From Burkholderiaceae bacterium (GTDB lineage: Bacteria > Pseudomonadota > Gammaproteobacteria > Burkholderiales > Burkholderiaceae_C), in NCBI GenBank assembly GCA_004299095.1, contig SCQQ01000066.1, positions 1-56,300 on the forward strand: 56,300 bases of DNA. Reading direction: 5' to 3'. Under the pieces are notes generated by a model, which ran no database searches, was not told the origin of the DNA, and worked only from the letters and a program-made list of their open reading frames with translations. A program made the position numbers and the translations under genes. Positions 44,100 through 53,317 of this stretch are shown piece by piece. How positions within the stretch are numbered: the stretch's first letter is position 1; each line of letters begins with the position of its first letter.

Positions 44100-44561
44100 A
44101 TGAGCGCCACACGGCCGGGTGAATATCTTGAAGACCAGCACCATCGAATCGACGATGGCATCAAGCCGGTGGCGGACGGTGCGGGCGACTGGAAGGCACT
44201 GGCGGCATCGCTCGCGCTGCTGCGACTGCACCTCTATCTCGAAGAACAAATCCTGTTCCCGGTGCTGGAGAAAACCGGCCTGATGATGCCGGTGTTCGTG
44301 ATGAAGCGCGAACATGGCCAGATGTGGCCGACGCTCGCCAAGCTGACGGAAGCGTGCAAGGCCCAGGGCTCGCTCGACACCGTACGGGCGGACTGCGACG
44401 AGCTGTACAAGCTGCTGCGCATTCACAACCCGAAAGAGGAACAAATCGTTTACACCGCAGCCGATGCGCTGGGTGCAAAAGGCGCGGACGAGCACATGGT
44501 GGCCACGCTGGACGCGGCCGATGCACCCGACGATTGGGTGTGCGCCATGGCGCCGCACTGA
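44100..44561 (+). CDS. Hemerythrin-like protein
   Basis: The 153-residue four-helix protein shows a hemerythrin HHE pattern: E-D-Q-H-H-R-I-D-D-G at the start, H-L-Y-L-E-E-Q-I-L-F-P-V-L-E (H-x3-E near 44-48), V-M-K-R-E-H-G-Q-M and the closing H-N-P-K-E-E-Q-I-V-Y. These His and Glu residues should bind a non-heme diiron site. Such stand-alone proteins bind oxygen or respond to nitric oxide or iron. It follows prfC and is convergent with the PfkB kinase gene. The ATG is preceded by ggggaacgga, a weak ribosome binding site. Confidence 0.9.
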   Translation: MSATRPGEYLEDQHHRIDDGIKPVADGAGDWKALAASLALLRLHLYLEEQILFPVLEKTGLMMPVFVMKREHGQMWPTLAKLTEACKAQGSLDTVRADCDELYKLLRIHNPKEEQIVYTAADALGAKGADEHMVATLDAADAPDDWVCAMAPH

Positions 44562-44651
44562 GCGCCGAGGCACCGGCGGCGGCGCATGTCACGGCGGCAG
44601 ACGCCGCGGCGGTTTCACCCGCGAACGCGCACGCACCCGGGTTCGCGGCGT

Positions 44652-45599
44652 TCACACGTCGTATTGGCGCACTGACGCGGCCTCGGTCGCTTTCGCGGCA
44701 CTGATCAGCTCGGCCGCGTTCACTTGGTAGTTCTGCGGCCCGCGCGACGCCACCTTGAGCGCGCCGATGTGGTTGCCCAGCGCCGCGCAGCGCGGCAGCG
44801 CCCAACCCTGTTCCAGGCCAAACAGCAAGGCACCGCGCCAGGCGTCGCCGCAGCCCGTGGGATCGACTGGATCGGCGACGGTAACGCCGGGAATGTGCGT
44901 TTTCGCGCCTTGCTCCCACAGGTCGCAGCCGTGTTCGCCCAGCGTCACCACCAGCCCGCGCACCCGGCGCGAGAGCGCCGCCAGGTCGATGCCCATGCGG
45001 TCGCACAGCATCTTGCCTTCGTAATCGTTGACCGTGACCCAGGTGGCGAGATCGACGAAATGCGCGAGAGCGGCGCCGTCGAACATCGGCAGGCCCTGCC
45101 CGGGATCGAAAACGAACGGGATGCCGGCGGCGTGGAACTGCTCGGCGTGCTGCAGCATGGCGTCGCGCCCGTCGGGCGAGATGATGCCGAGGTGGATGTC
45201 ACCGGCCGCGGGCACGCGGTTGACGTGCGCCTGCGCCATGGCGCCCGGATGGAACGCGGTGATCTGGTTGTTGTCGCGATCGGTCACGATCATGGCCTGC
45301 GCGGTGTAGGTGTCGGCCACCTCGCGCACCCATTGGGTGCTGATCCCCTGTGACTTGAGGCGCGCCAAGTAATCCGCGCCGTCCACGCCCACGGTGGCCA
45401 TCGGCAGCGGCGTGCCGCCCAGTTGCCGCAGGGCGTAGGCGATGTTGCCGGCGCAGCCGCCGAAATCGCGGCGCAGGCTCGGCACCAGAAATGAGACGTT
45501 CAGGATCTTCAGCTGGTCGGGCAGGATTTGCTCGGCAAAGCGCCCCGGAAATCCCATGATGGTGTCGAACGCCAGAGAGCCGCAAATGAGGGTTGCCAT
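44652..45599 (-). CDS. PfkB-family carbohydrate (adenosine-type) kinase
   Basis: The 315-residue product is a ribokinase-fold kinase. Landmarks are G-S-L-A-F-D-T-I-M at the start, F-G-G-C-A-G-N-I-A-Y-A-L (substrate loop), L-P-M-A-T-V-G-V-D-G-A-D-Y and the catalytic anion-hole motif D-P-V-D-P-T-G-C-G-D-A-W-R-G (base Asp near 254). The usual G-A-G-D has Cys in place of Ala. The overall wording (S-L-A-F-D, N-D-Y-E) is that of the adenosine-kinase-like PfkB proteins found next to DUF3426/prmA genes in betaproteobacteria. Phosphorylating adenosine released by AhcY would be a fitting role, but substrate is inferred. Confidence 0.88.
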   Translation of the reverse strand: MATLICGSLAFDTIMGFPGRFAEQILPDQLKILNVSFLVPSLRRDFGGCAGNIAYALRQLGGTPLPMATVGVDGADYLARLKSQGISTQWVREVADTYTAQAMIVTDRDNNQITAFHPGAMAQAHVNRVPAAGDIHLGIISPDGRDAMLQHAEQFHAAGIPFVFDPGQGLPMFDGAALAHFVDLATWVTVNDYEGKMLCDRMGIDLAALSRRVRGLVVTLGEHGCDLWEQGAKTHIPGVTVADPVDPTGCGDAWRGALLFGLEQGWALPRCAALGNHIGALKVASRGPQNYQVNAAELISAAKATEAASVRQYDV

Positions 45600-45641
45600 G
45601 GAGGTAAGAATCGAATGGGAGCCGCCTGCTGGACAGGCGGC

Positions 45642-46832
45642 TCAAGGATAGAAAGCGGCCACTCGGTAGCTGGTGATCGCTTCAGGGTGGGCCACGCCCG
45701 CGATGTGCAGGGCGCGCGTGGCGTCGAATTCGCCGTGCGCCTTCAAGGTGGCGGGGGCATCCAGTTCGGTCGCCTGGATCACCCGGCGCACCAGCACGTG
45801 CCCCTGGATGTCCGAGAGCGTCAGTTGAAACGCGGGCATGGCGACGGCCACGTCAGCGCTGTTGCGCACGCTCAGGTCGAAGCGAAACGTATCCGCGTCG
45901 ATCGCCTTGAAGTCGGAGCCGTCGATGGCGATGGCATTCAGCATCCGGTACGGTTGCACCGTGCACCCCAGCGGCGCGCACAGCGCGCCGAGCGCCGGTG
46001 CGAGGGGCGGAACACGAGCGGCCAGCCAGTTGCGTTCGTGCAGCACCCATTGCGCGGCCAGGGCCGCAATCAACAGCGGCAACGCGATCCACAGCAGCGC
46101 CCGTACGATCGAAGAATCCCAGAAGCGATGCACTTTCGGCTGGCGGACGAAGGCCGGGATCACATTCGACGTACTGCGGGCGGCGTGTTCCAGCGAGGGA
46201 ATGCGTACCGACGCGAACGGATCCTGTCCCAGGGCCGGCTCCTCGCGGGATGGCGGCGCCGGCGGCATCTCGGGCGTCATTGGCGACGCACCTACCCAAT
46301 CGAACGAATCGGCTGCTGTTGGGCCGTCGTCCATGCGGAAACTGGGTTCGTGGGGTCCACCGCGAAGCGCGGTCGGTGCGTTCACGGCGAAGCGGTTCTC
46401 CGGCGGGCTTCCGGGGTCTGCGGAGAGGGCGGAGAACACATCGAGCGCCGCGACGGGGACCGGTGCGGCGGTTTGCCGCTCGGCTTCCTGCCGTTCAGCT
46501 TCCAGACGCACCGCGATGGAGGGCTCTTCCGGTTCCATCAAAACGGTGGGCTGGAAGTCGACTTCAGCTGCCGGCGCGCTGGGTTCGAACCCTTGCTCGA
46601 TTTCGCTTTCTGGCGTCGACTGCGGCGTGTCTGGGGCTGGATCCTCGGCGCGGAAGGCGAGAGGTACGTCATTCTTGACGGACGGGTCGCGCGCGGGCGG
46701 CCGGTCGATCAGATGGGCCTGGCCATCGAACAATTCACCACAGTGTCCGCAGCGTACCCAGCCAGCCGCGATGCGGAGTTGATCCGGGACCACCTTGAAG
46801 GCGGTCTGACACGAGGGGCAGCGCGTGATCAT
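45642..46832 (-). CDS. Zinc-ribbon and DUF3426 domain membrane protein
   Basis: The 396-residue product starts with an MJ0042-type zinc ribbon (M-I-T-R-C-P-S-C-Q-T-A-F, then W-V-R-C-G-H-C-G-E-L-F-D-G). A long acidic/Pro-rich linker follows, then one membrane helix (L-L-W-I-A-L-P-L-L-I-A-A-L-A-A) near residue 234. The periplasmic DUF3426 domain has L-C-A-P-L-G-C-T-V and N-S-A-D-V-A-V-A-M-P. Function is unknown. The combination is widespread in betaproteobacteria between prmA and the PfkB kinase, as here. Confidence 0.9.
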   Translation of the reverse strand: MITRCPSCQTAFKVVPDQLRIAAGWVRCGHCGELFDGQAHLIDRPPARDPSVKNDVPLAFRAEDPAPDTPQSTPESEIEQGFEPSAPAAEVDFQPTVLMEPEEPSIAVRLEAERQEAERQTAAPVPVAALDVFSALSADPGSPPENRFAVNAPTALRGGPHEPSFRMDDGPTAADSFDWVGASPMTPEMPPAPPSREEPALGQDPFASVRIPSLEHAARSTSNVIPAFVRQPKVHRFWDSSIVRALLWIALPLLIAALAAQWVLHERNWLAARVPPLAPALGALCAPLGCTVQPYRMLNAIAIDGSDFKAIDADTFRFDLSVRNSADVAVAMPAFQLTLSDIQGHVLVRRVIQATELDAPATLKAHGEFDATRALHIAGVAHPEAITSYRVAAFYP

Positions 46833-46855
46833 GACGTTTTAGGGGCGCCGGCGGA

Positions 46856-47740
46856 TTACGCCTGCATGCCGGTCAGCAGAACCCAACCGTCCTCCTGGTC
46901 GCTCGCCGTGAGCGTCATCCACGGTTGGTAGGCGCGCTGCAGCTCCTCGATCTGGCGCTCGAGGATGCCGGCTAGCGCCAGCGTTCCCCGCGGCTTGACG
47001 TGCCCGCACAGCAGCGGTGCCAGCACCTTGAGCGGCGTGGCCAGAATGTTGGCATAGACCGCATCGTAGAGGCCGTGCGCCTGCTCCGGCAAGCCCGTCC
47101 GAATCCGGACACGGTTGGTGATGGCATTCTCGTGCGCGGCTCCGACCGCCGCCGGATCGATGTCCACGGCGTCCACGGCGGCCGCACCAAAAAGCACGGC
47201 GGCGATTGCCAGGATGCCCGACCCGCAGCCGTAATCCAGCGCGCGCCACCCCTCGGGCGGATGCGCTGCGATCCAGCGCAGGCACATGCGCGTGGTCGGG
47301 TGCGTGCCGGTGCCGAACGCCAGTCCCGGGTCGAGCCGAATGACTTTTTTGGCCTGGGCCGGCGCTTGGCGCCAACTCGGGACGATCCAGAAGTCGGGCG
47401 TGATGGCCACCGGATGGAACTGGGATTGCGTCAGGCGCACCCAATCCAGTTCGGGCACTGGCTCGATCGCGGCGACGGTGCAACCAGCGAAGAAATCCTG
47501 CAACGCGAGCAGCCGGCCGGCGTCTTGGGCAGCGGCCAGATCCGGGAACAGCGCGCTCACTTGCGTGCGCGGCCAGCTTTGTCCGGTCTCGGGCAGACCC
47601 GGCTCGCCGAACAATGCGCGCTCGGCCGCGCTGTCGGCATCGGCATCCTGCGTGCTGATGCTCACGGCGTCCAGTGCCTGCAGGGCGTCGCTCACGGTAT
47701 CCACCGCGTACTGCGCACAAACCAACCGCAATTCAAACAT
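46856..47740 (-). CDS. prmA: Ribosomal protein L11 methyltransferase
   Basis: From the ATG at 47740 the product has 294 residues starting M-F-E-L-R-L-V-C. The SAM-dependent methyltransferase core shows D-P-G-L-A-F-G-T-G-T-H-P-T-T-R-M-C-L (the PrmA signature), L-D-Y-G-C-G-S-G-I-L-A-I-A-A (motif I), V-D-I-D-P-A-A-V and the motif IV N-I-L-A. It trimethylates several amino groups of L11. Longer open reading frame upstream is antisense to accC and is not part of it. Runs in the accB-accC-prmA order usual for these bacteria. Confidence 0.97.
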   Translation of the reverse strand: MFELRLVCAQYAVDTVSDALQALDAVSISTQDADADSAAERALFGEPGLPETGQSWPRTQVSALFPDLAAAQDAGRLLALQDFFAGCTVAAIEPVPELDWVRLTQSQFHPVAITPDFWIVPSWRQAPAQAKKVIRLDPGLAFGTGTHPTTRMCLRWIAAHPPEGWRALDYGCGSGILAIAAVLFGAAAVDAVDIDPAAVGAAHENAITNRVRIRTGLPEQAHGLYDAVYANILATPLKVLAPLLCGHVKPRGTLALAGILERQIEELQRAYQPWMTLTASDQEDGWVLLTGMQA

Positions 47741-47811
47741 CGGGTGACAACAAAGTGGTGCCGGCTCGGGCTTGCGGCGCACGGGTTGCTCCTCGTTCGC
47801 GCCGAAGGTGA

Positions 47812-49161
47812 TTACCGTTGGTGGCTCGCGAGCCAGCCTTCGAGGTAGTTGATGCTGACGCCGCCTTCGACAAAACGGGCGTCCACCAGCAACTCCTGGT
47901 GCAACGGAATGTTGGTCTTGATGCCTTCGATCACGGTTTCCATCAGCGCCGTGCGCATGCGCGCAATGGCTTGCTCGCGGGTATCGCCGTAGGCGGTGAT
48001 CTTGCCGATCATCGAATCGTAATAGGGCGGCACGACATAGTTGCTGTACACGTGCGAATCGACCCGGATGCCGGGGCCGCCGGGCGGGTGCCAAAGCGTG
48101 ATGCGGCCGGGCGACGGCATCAGGTTGAATGGGTCTTCCGCGTTGATGCGGCATTCGATCGCATGACCGCGCAGTGGAATCTGGCGCTGCGTGAACGGCA
48201 ATTTTTCACCCGCGGCAATCAGGATCTGGTGGCGCACGATGTCGATGCCCGTGACCCATTCGGTCACCGGGTGCTCGACCTGCAGGCGCGTGTTCATTTC
48301 AATGAAGTGAAACTCGCCGTTCTCGTACAGGAATTCGAACGTTCCTGCGCCGCGGTAGCCGATTTTCTTGCAGGCTGCCACGCAGCGTTCGCCGATTTTC
48401 TCGATCAGCCGGCGCGGGATGCCGAAGGCTGGCGCTTCTTCCAGGATTTTCTGGTGGCGCCGCTGCATGGAGCAGTCCCGCTCCCACAGGTAGACCGCGT
48501 GGCCGTGCTGGTCGGCCAGGATCTGAATTTCGATGTGGCGCGGGTTCTGGAGGAACTTCTCCATGTAGACCGACGGGTTGTTGAACGCCGCAGCCGCTTC
48601 GGCCTGGGTGGTCTGGATCGCGCTCACCAGCGCCGCTTCGGTATGCACCACGCGCATGCCGCGCCCGCCGCCGCCACCCGAGGCCTTGATCATGATCGGG
48701 TAGCCGATCGCCTTGGCCATGCGCCGCATGGCCACCGGGTCTTCGGGCACCGGGCCGTCCGAGCCCGGAACGCACGGCACGCCGGCTTTCGTCATGGCGC
48801 GCTTGGCCGAAATCTTGTCACCCATCATGCGGATCGCTTCGGGCGTCGGGCCGATGAAAGCAAAACCGCTTTTTTCCACGCGCTCGGCGAAATTGGCGTT
48901 CTCGCTCAGGAAACCGTAACCGGGGTGGATGGCTTCAGCGTCCGTCACTTCGGCGGCCGCGATGATGGCCGGCATGTTGAGGTAGCTGTCGGTCGATCGT
49001 GCCGGGCCGATGCACACGGCTTCGTCAGCCAGCTTGACGTATTTGGCATCCTTGTCGGCCTCGGAATACACCATGACCGCCTTGACGTCCAGTTCGCGAC
49101 ACGCGCGCTGGATGCGCAGCGCGATTTCCCCACGGTTGGCAATCAGAAGTTTTTTGAACAT
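47812..49161 (-). CDS. accC: Biotin carboxylase subunit of acetyl-CoA carboxylase
   Basis: The 449-residue product starts [14 protein letters not shown] and contains the ATP-grasp elements: [12 protein letters not shown] (glycine-rich loop), [34 protein letters not shown] and A-E-D-P-F-N. It carboxylates biotin on AccB, the first step of malonyl-CoA formation. The ATG at 49161 is chosen over one two codons upstream on family grounds. It lies 124 bases after accB with no gene between. Confidence 0.98.
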   Translation of the reverse strand: MFKKLLIANRGEIALRIQRACRELDVKAVMVYSEADKDAKYVKLADEAVCIGPARSTDSYLNMPAIIAAAEVTDAEAIHPGYGFLSENANFAERVEKSGFAFIGPTPEAIRMMGDKISAKRAMTKAGVPCVPGSDGPVPEDPVAMRRMAKAIGYPIMIKASGGGGGRGMRVVHTEAALVSAIQTTQAEAAAAFNNPSVYMEKFLQNPRHIEIQILADQHGHAVYLWERDCSMQRRHQKILEEAPAFGIPRRLIEKIGERCVAACKKIGYRGAGTFEFLYENGEFHFIEMNTRLQVEHPVTEWVTGIDIVRHQILIAAGEKLPFTQRQIPLRGHAIECRINAEDPFNLMPSPGRITLWHPPGGPGIRVDSHVYSNYVVPPYYDSMIGKITAYGDTREQAIARMRTALMETVIEGIKTNIPLHQELLVDARFVEGGVSINYLEGWLASHQR

Positions 49162-49285
49162 AAGCACCCTTGCGGCACATGGCCTGCGCGCCCCGGCGCG
49201 CCGATCAATGTGCTGGACTTGCCTGCGACCGAACGGCGCGTTGGGCGAGCCCGATTTGCTGGAAATCCGCCCTCGGCGGCGCGGG

Positions 49286-49747
49286 TTATTCGATCACGAA
49301 GAGCGGTTGGCCATATTCAACCGCGTCCCCGTTCTCGCTCAGGACCTGGGTGACCGTCCCGGCTTTTTCGGCGTTGATCTCGTTCATGATCTTCATCGCT
49401 TCGATGATGCAAAGGACGTCGCCCTCTTTCACTTTCTGTCCGATTTCCACCAGCGGGTTGCCATCGGCGCTGGCCGAGCGGTAGAACGTGCCGACCATGG
49501 GGGACTTGACGACGAACCCGCTCTCGCCTTCTGCGGCGGCCGCGGGCGTCGCGGGTACCGCAGCCTGGGCGATGGGTGCACCGGCGGCAACCGGCAAAAC
49601 CATGGGCGCTGCGGCGATGGCGGGCGCGGCAACCGCCGGGTTCGCCTTGACGATACGGACTTTTCCTTCGGCTTCGGTAATTTCCAGTTCCGAGATGTCG
49701 GATTCCGACACCAGGTCGACCAGGGTTTTGAGTTTGCGCAGATCCAT
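49286..49747 (-). CDS. accB: Biotin carboxyl carrier protein
   Basis: The product is 153 residues from [13 protein letters not shown] (49747). A GTG three codons upstream (49756) has a better-spaced ribosome binding site, so it may be the true start. The N-terminal helix is followed by an Ala/Pro-rich flexible linker and the biotinyl domain, with the modified lysine in [10 protein letters not shown] near residue 119 and the thumb in S-P-M-V-G-T-F-Y. AccB carries CO2 between biotin carboxylase and the carboxyltransferase. It heads the accB-accC transcript. Confidence 0.97.
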   Translation of the reverse strand: MDLRKLKTLVDLVSESDISELEITEAEGKVRIVKANPAVAAPAIAAAPMVLPVAAGAPIAQAAVPATPAAAAEGESGFVVKSPMVGTFYRSASADGNPLVEIGQKVKEGDVLCIIEAMKIMNEINAEKAGTVTQVLSENGDAVEYGQPLFVIE

Positions 49748-49826
49748 GTCGGGCACGTTTTCCTTAAGATGCCGCGATTTTAGTGCAACTGGCTTCGATA
49801 AGCCCGGAATTGCGCTTTAAAAAATC

Positions 49827-50387
49827 TCATGCCATCCATCGGCTCAGATCGGCTGCGCTCAACTCACCCAGCTTCCGGTGGCGGATGGCGCCATCGGCGT
49901 CGAAGAACACGCTAAACGGCAATGCACCGGCGTTATTACCCAGCTTCCTCGTCAAATCGACGCCGTCAGCGCCGGCCATGGCAATCGTGTAATGTACTGG
50001 CGTGCGCTGCAGGAATCGCTTGACGGCCTCGGGCTGGTCGACAGCCAAGCCCAGAATATTCAACTTGGATTTGCCAATTTGTTGGTAAAAGCCGTCAATC
50101 AGCGGCATTTCCTTCACGCATGGCGGGCACCACGTGGCCCAGAAGTTGATGATGAGCGGTCGTCCCTTGAAGTCGGCCAGGCGGATCGGCTTGCCGTCGA
50201 TGGCGGGGAAGCTTTGGGACCAAAGGTCACCTGCCTGTGGTCCACGAAGCGAAAAGTGGCGCGTAGCGACGGCGGCACCCACGGCGGCCGCGGCGCCGGC
50301 GAAAGCCACCAACGCCCAACGGCGAGTCGTCACCATGGAACCATGGGTTTTTGCTGCAGGCGGCGGAGCGTCGTGGCGGCCGGTCAT
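49827..50387 (-). CDS. TlpA-family thiol-disulfide protein
   Basis: The 186-residue product has one N-terminal membrane anchor (R-R-W-A-L-V-A-F-A-G-A-A-A-A-V) and a periplasmic thioredoxin domain with the active site F-W-A-T-W-C-P-P-C-V-K-E-M-P near residue 88. The W-C-P-P-C type is used in cytochrome c maturation or in keeping periplasmic thiols reduced. A cis-Pro loop (A-L-P-F-S-V-F) follows. It overlaps the upstream hypothetical gene by four bases (ATGA), so the two are co-translated. No CcdA or ResB gene lies next to it. Confidence 0.92.
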   Translation of the reverse strand: MTGRHDAPPPAAKTHGSMVTTRRWALVAFAGAAAAVGAAVATRHFSLRGPQAGDLWSQSFPAIDGKPIRLADFKGRPLIINFWATWCPPCVKEMPLIDGFYQQIGKSKLNILGLAVDQPEAVKRFLQRTPVHYTIAMAGADGVDLTRKLGNNAGALPFSVFFDADGAIRHRKLGELSAADLSRWMA

Positions 50388-50980
50388 GAGGTTGCCTCCT
50401 GCGCCAGGCGCGCCTGCAACGCGTCCCGGCTCCCGAGTACCGGCGGTTTGCCCGCTCGCGTTTTGAGTGTGCCACGCAAGTCGTCGTAATCGTGCACCAT
50501 CAAGTGCACGCCGATGTCTTCGGCGAGATCACGGCAAGGGGTTGAAAAGCTCAGCACTTCGATGGTCGCGCCACGAACGCCTGGCATGGACTGAACGGCA
50601 TAGCGGATGTCGTGGTTCACCAGCGCCAGCTCGGCTGCCTTCGGGTCGTCGCAGAACAGTTGCAAATGAATGTCCGTGCGACGCGTGGCCGTGCCGTTCC
50701 AGACCGCGCCGCAGACGTAGGGCCGAAATTCCGCCAGTCGATCCATCCACGCGAGTGCCAGGCGCCTGAGCGCGGCCAACTCGGCACCCTGGGTTTCTGC
50801 ATGGAACAGCGCGATGTGATCGCGCACATGCGCCTCGATCAAATCGTTGTCCGGCAGGGCCGCGCGCGGTGGAGCGCCCACAGTGTCGCGAGCGCGTGCC
50901 TTGGCGGCGCCGTAGCTCATGCCGTCGTCGACGATCAGGCGCGCCGCTTCGGCGGCAATGGTCTCAAGCAGTGCGGTCAT
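50384..50980 (-). CDS. Hypothetical protein divergent from mpl
   Basis: The 198-residue product begins M-T-A-L-L-E-T-I-A-A-E-A-A-R-L-I-V-D-D-G-M-S-Y-G-A-A-K-A-R-A (spread over two helices). It contains a conserved-looking H-V-R-D-H-I-A-L-F-H-A-E-T-Q and a central R-P-Y-V-C-G-A-V-W-N-G-T-A-T-R-R-T-D-I-H-L-Q-L-F. The G-A-V-x-N-G-T-A-x-x-x-S/T-D-I-x-L pattern resembles the G-S ... D-x-D loop of nucleotidyltransferases. I recall that such proteins occur next to mpl in Burkholderiales and are often labelled as Mur ligase by proximity, for which this sequence gives no support. Soluble, function unknown. Confidence 0.7.
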   Translation of the reverse strand: MTALLETIAAEAARLIVDDGMSYGAAKARARDTVGAPPRAALPDNDLIEAHVRDHIALFHAETQGAELAALRRLALAWMDRLAEFRPYVCGAVWNGTATRRTDIHLQLFCDDPKAAELALVNHDIRYAVQSMPGVRGATIEVLSFSTPCRDLAEDIGVHLMVHDYDDLRGTLKTRAGKPPVLGSRDALQARLAQEATS

Positions 50981-51050
50981 GGCAGGAATTTTGCCGCGTT
51001 GCGGCGGACGGGGTGTGGCCACTCGTCGGGCGCTGCATAGAATTCCCTCG

Positions 51051-52478
51051 ATGCACATTCACATCCTGGGCATCTGCGGTACGTTCATGGGAGGGCTCGC
51101 GGCACTCGCGCGCGAGGCCGGGCACCGTGTCACGGGTTGCGACGCTGGGGTCTACCCGCCAATGAGCGACCAGTTGCGCGCCCTGGGCATCGATTTGATC
51201 GAGGGGTACGGCACGGAACAGCTCGGGCTGAAGCCCGACTTGTTCGTGATCGGCAATGTGGTTTCGCGCGTGCACTCGGCCGCTGGCCTGCCGAAATACC
51301 CGTTGATGGACGCCATCATGGATGCGGGCGCACCTTATACCAGCGGGCCGCAGTGGCTGGCGGAACACATCTTGCGCGGTCGGCACGTGCTGGCGGTGGC
51401 CGGCACCCACGGCAAAACCACCACCACGTCGATGCTCACGTGGGTCCTGGAAGAGGCCGGGCTCAATCCCGGCTTCCTGATTGGCGGCGTGCCGCTGGAT
51501 TTTGGCGTTTCGGCCCGCCTCGGATCGCCCGTTGCCGGGCAAGCGCGCCCGCTGTTCGTGATCGAGGCCGACGAATACGACACCGCATTCTTTGACAAGC
51601 GCAGCAAGTTCATTCATTACCGTCCGCGGACCGCGGTGCTCAACAATCTGGAATTCGACCACGCCGACATCTTCGATGATCTCGCGCAGATTGAACGCCA
51701 ATTTCATCATTTGGTACGCACGGTGCCACCCGCCGGCCGGGTCGTGGTGAACGATCTCGAAGAAAGCCTGGCGCGCGTGTTGAACCAGGGCTGCTGGAGC
51801 AAGCGCTGCAGTTTCGGCACGCCAACCAGCGATTTTTGTGCCGTCGGGCCGGCATCTGACTTCGAGGTTCTGCACCATGGTCGCGCGGCGGGTCGGGTTC
51901 GATGGGCGCTTTCCGGCGTGCACAACCAGCTCAACGCTCTGGCGGCCATTGCCGCGGCAGAGGACGTCGGGGTGGCGCCCGATCGCGCGTGCGCCGCGCT
52001 CGGCGCGTTTCACAACGTACACCGGCGCATGGAAGTGCGCGGCACCATTGCGTGTGGCGCTGGACGACAACCCATCACCGTGTACGACGATTTTGCCCAT
52101 CACCCCACCGCGATCCGCACCACGCTGGACGGCTTGCGCGACCGGCTGGATGCGGAAGGCAAGGCGTCGGAGCGCATCCTGGCGGTGTTCGAACCGCGCA
52201 GCAACACCATGAAGCTCGGCACCATGAAAAGCCAGCTTCCGTGGGCGCTTGCGCACGCTGATCTGGCGTTTTGCCACGCCGGCGGCCTGGACTGGGATGC
52301 GGCGGCGGTCTTGGCGTCGATGGGTGCGCGGGCCCACGTGACCACCCGCCTGGACGACGCGGTTCAGGCAGTGGTCGCGGCAGCGCAATCGGGCGACCAC
52401 GTGGTGTGCATGAGCAACGGCAGTTTCGGCGGTATCCACCAGAAATTGATCCGGGCGCTCGAACGCCGAGCGGGCTGA
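51051..52478 (+). CDS. mpl: Murein peptide ligase Mpl
   Basis: The 475-residue Mur-ligase-family enzyme starts M-H-I-H-I-L-G-I-C-G-T-F-M-G-G-L-A, the Mpl version of the nucleotide fold. The ATP motif is V-A-G-T-H-G-K-T-T-T-T-S-M-L near residue 120. E-A-D-E-Y-D-T-A-F-F-D-K-R-S-K-F and H-N-Q-L-N-A-L-A-A-I are present, and the C-terminal domain has Y-D-D-F-A-H-H-P-T-A and F-E-P-R-S-N-T-M. Mpl attaches recycled L-Ala-gamma-D-Glu-meso-DAP to UDP-MurNAc, saving peptide from the old wall. Divergent from the hypothetical gene by about 70 bases. Confidence 0.96.
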   Translation: MHIHILGICGTFMGGLAALAREAGHRVTGCDAGVYPPMSDQLRALGIDLIEGYGTEQLGLKPDLFVIGNVVSRVHSAAGLPKYPLMDAIMDAGAPYTSGPQWLAEHILRGRHVLAVAGTHGKTTTTSMLTWVLEEAGLNPGFLIGGVPLDFGVSARLGSPVAGQARPLFVIEADEYDTAFFDKRSKFIHYRPRTAVLNNLEFDHADIFDDLAQIERQFHHLVRTVPPAGRVVVNDLEESLARVLNQGCWSKRCSFGTPTSDFCAVGPASDFEVLHHGRAAGRVRWALSGVHNQLNALAAIAAAEDVGVAPDRACAALGAFHNVHRRMEVRGTIACGAGRQPITVYDDFAHHPTAIRTTLDGLRDRLDAEGKASERILAVFEPRSNTMKLGTMKSQLPWALAHADLAFCHAGGLDWDAAAVLASMGARAHVTTRLDDAVQAVVAAAQSGDHVVCMSNGSFGGIHQKLIRALERRAG

Positions 52479-52584
52479 TGCAGCGCTGGCCAACATGGCT
52501 GATGCCGGGTTACGTCTCGCGCCGCGCGTGCACTTGCGGCTTTGCCCCGATGCGTGTTCCGCATCCGCTTGACGCTGAATCACC

Positions 52585-53239
52585 ATGACCCATGTCTTTT
52601 TGCTCGTGCTCGATCTGGGCGGCACGCTGGTTTTCGCCATCAGCGGCGCGCTGGCCGCGGTTCGGCACCGGCTGGACGCGTTCGGCGTCATGGTCTTGGC
52701 GTTTGCGGCAGGCAATGCGGGTGGTGTCACCCGCGATCTGCTGATCGGCGCGGTGCCCCCCCGCGGCGATCGCCAACTGGGGCTACCTCGCCGTGTCGAT
52801 CCTTGCCGGCTGGCTGGTGTTCTACGGCCACCGCTGGGTGCAGCGCTTCGATCAGCCGGTGCTTTGGCTGGACGCCGTAGGGCTCGCGTTCTTTGCGGTC
52901 GCGGGTGCGCAGAAGGCGCTGACTTACGGACTGGACCCTATCGCCGCCGCCTTGTTGGGCATGCTGACCGGCGTGGGCGGCGGCATGTTGCGCGATGTGC
53001 TGGTGCGCGAGATCCCCACCGTTTTGCGCTCTGATTTCTATGCGCTGGCCGCGCTCGCGGGTGCCGGTATCGTGGTGGCCGCGAATGCGTTCGGGCTGCC
53101 GGCCGGGGCGGCTGCACTCGCGGGTGGCTTGCTGTGTTTCTTCTTGCGCGCCATGGCCATTCATTACGGCTGGCACCTGCCGCGTGCGTTGCGTGGCCAT
53201 GCCGTGACCGAGCGCCCGAGCCAGCGGCCGCGGCGCTGA
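52585..53239 (+). pseudogene. TRIC/YicG-family membrane protein, frameshifted at a C7 tract
   Basis: The first frame, from the ATG at 52585, encodes the first two helices of a TRIC-type (UPF0126) protein: L-D-L-G-G-T-L-V-F-A-I-S-G-A-L-A-A-V, then A-A-G-N-A-G-G-V-T-R-D-L-L-I-G-A-V-P-P. A run of seven C at 52756-52762 follows. With six C the frame would continue A-A-I-A-N-W-G-Y-L-A-V-S-I-L-A-G-W, giving five more helices including G-V-G-G-G-M-L-R-D-V-L-V-R to a stop at 53239. Repaired length is 217 residues, normal for the family. As given, the gene is broken. Members are trimeric cation channels or transporters of unclear role. Confidence 0.85.
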
Positions 53240-53317
53240 TCTGCGCCGCATTCTCGGGTCAGGATTCCTGCTGACGCGGTTCGAACGGAGCCGGTTCGGA
53301 CGCTGAGGTCGCGTGTC

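Noticed and set aside
44619-44648. Hairpin CCGCGAAC/GTTCGCGG between hemerythrin and PfkB genes
   Set aside because: No T run on either side and a long loop; in such GC-rich DNA it could be chance.
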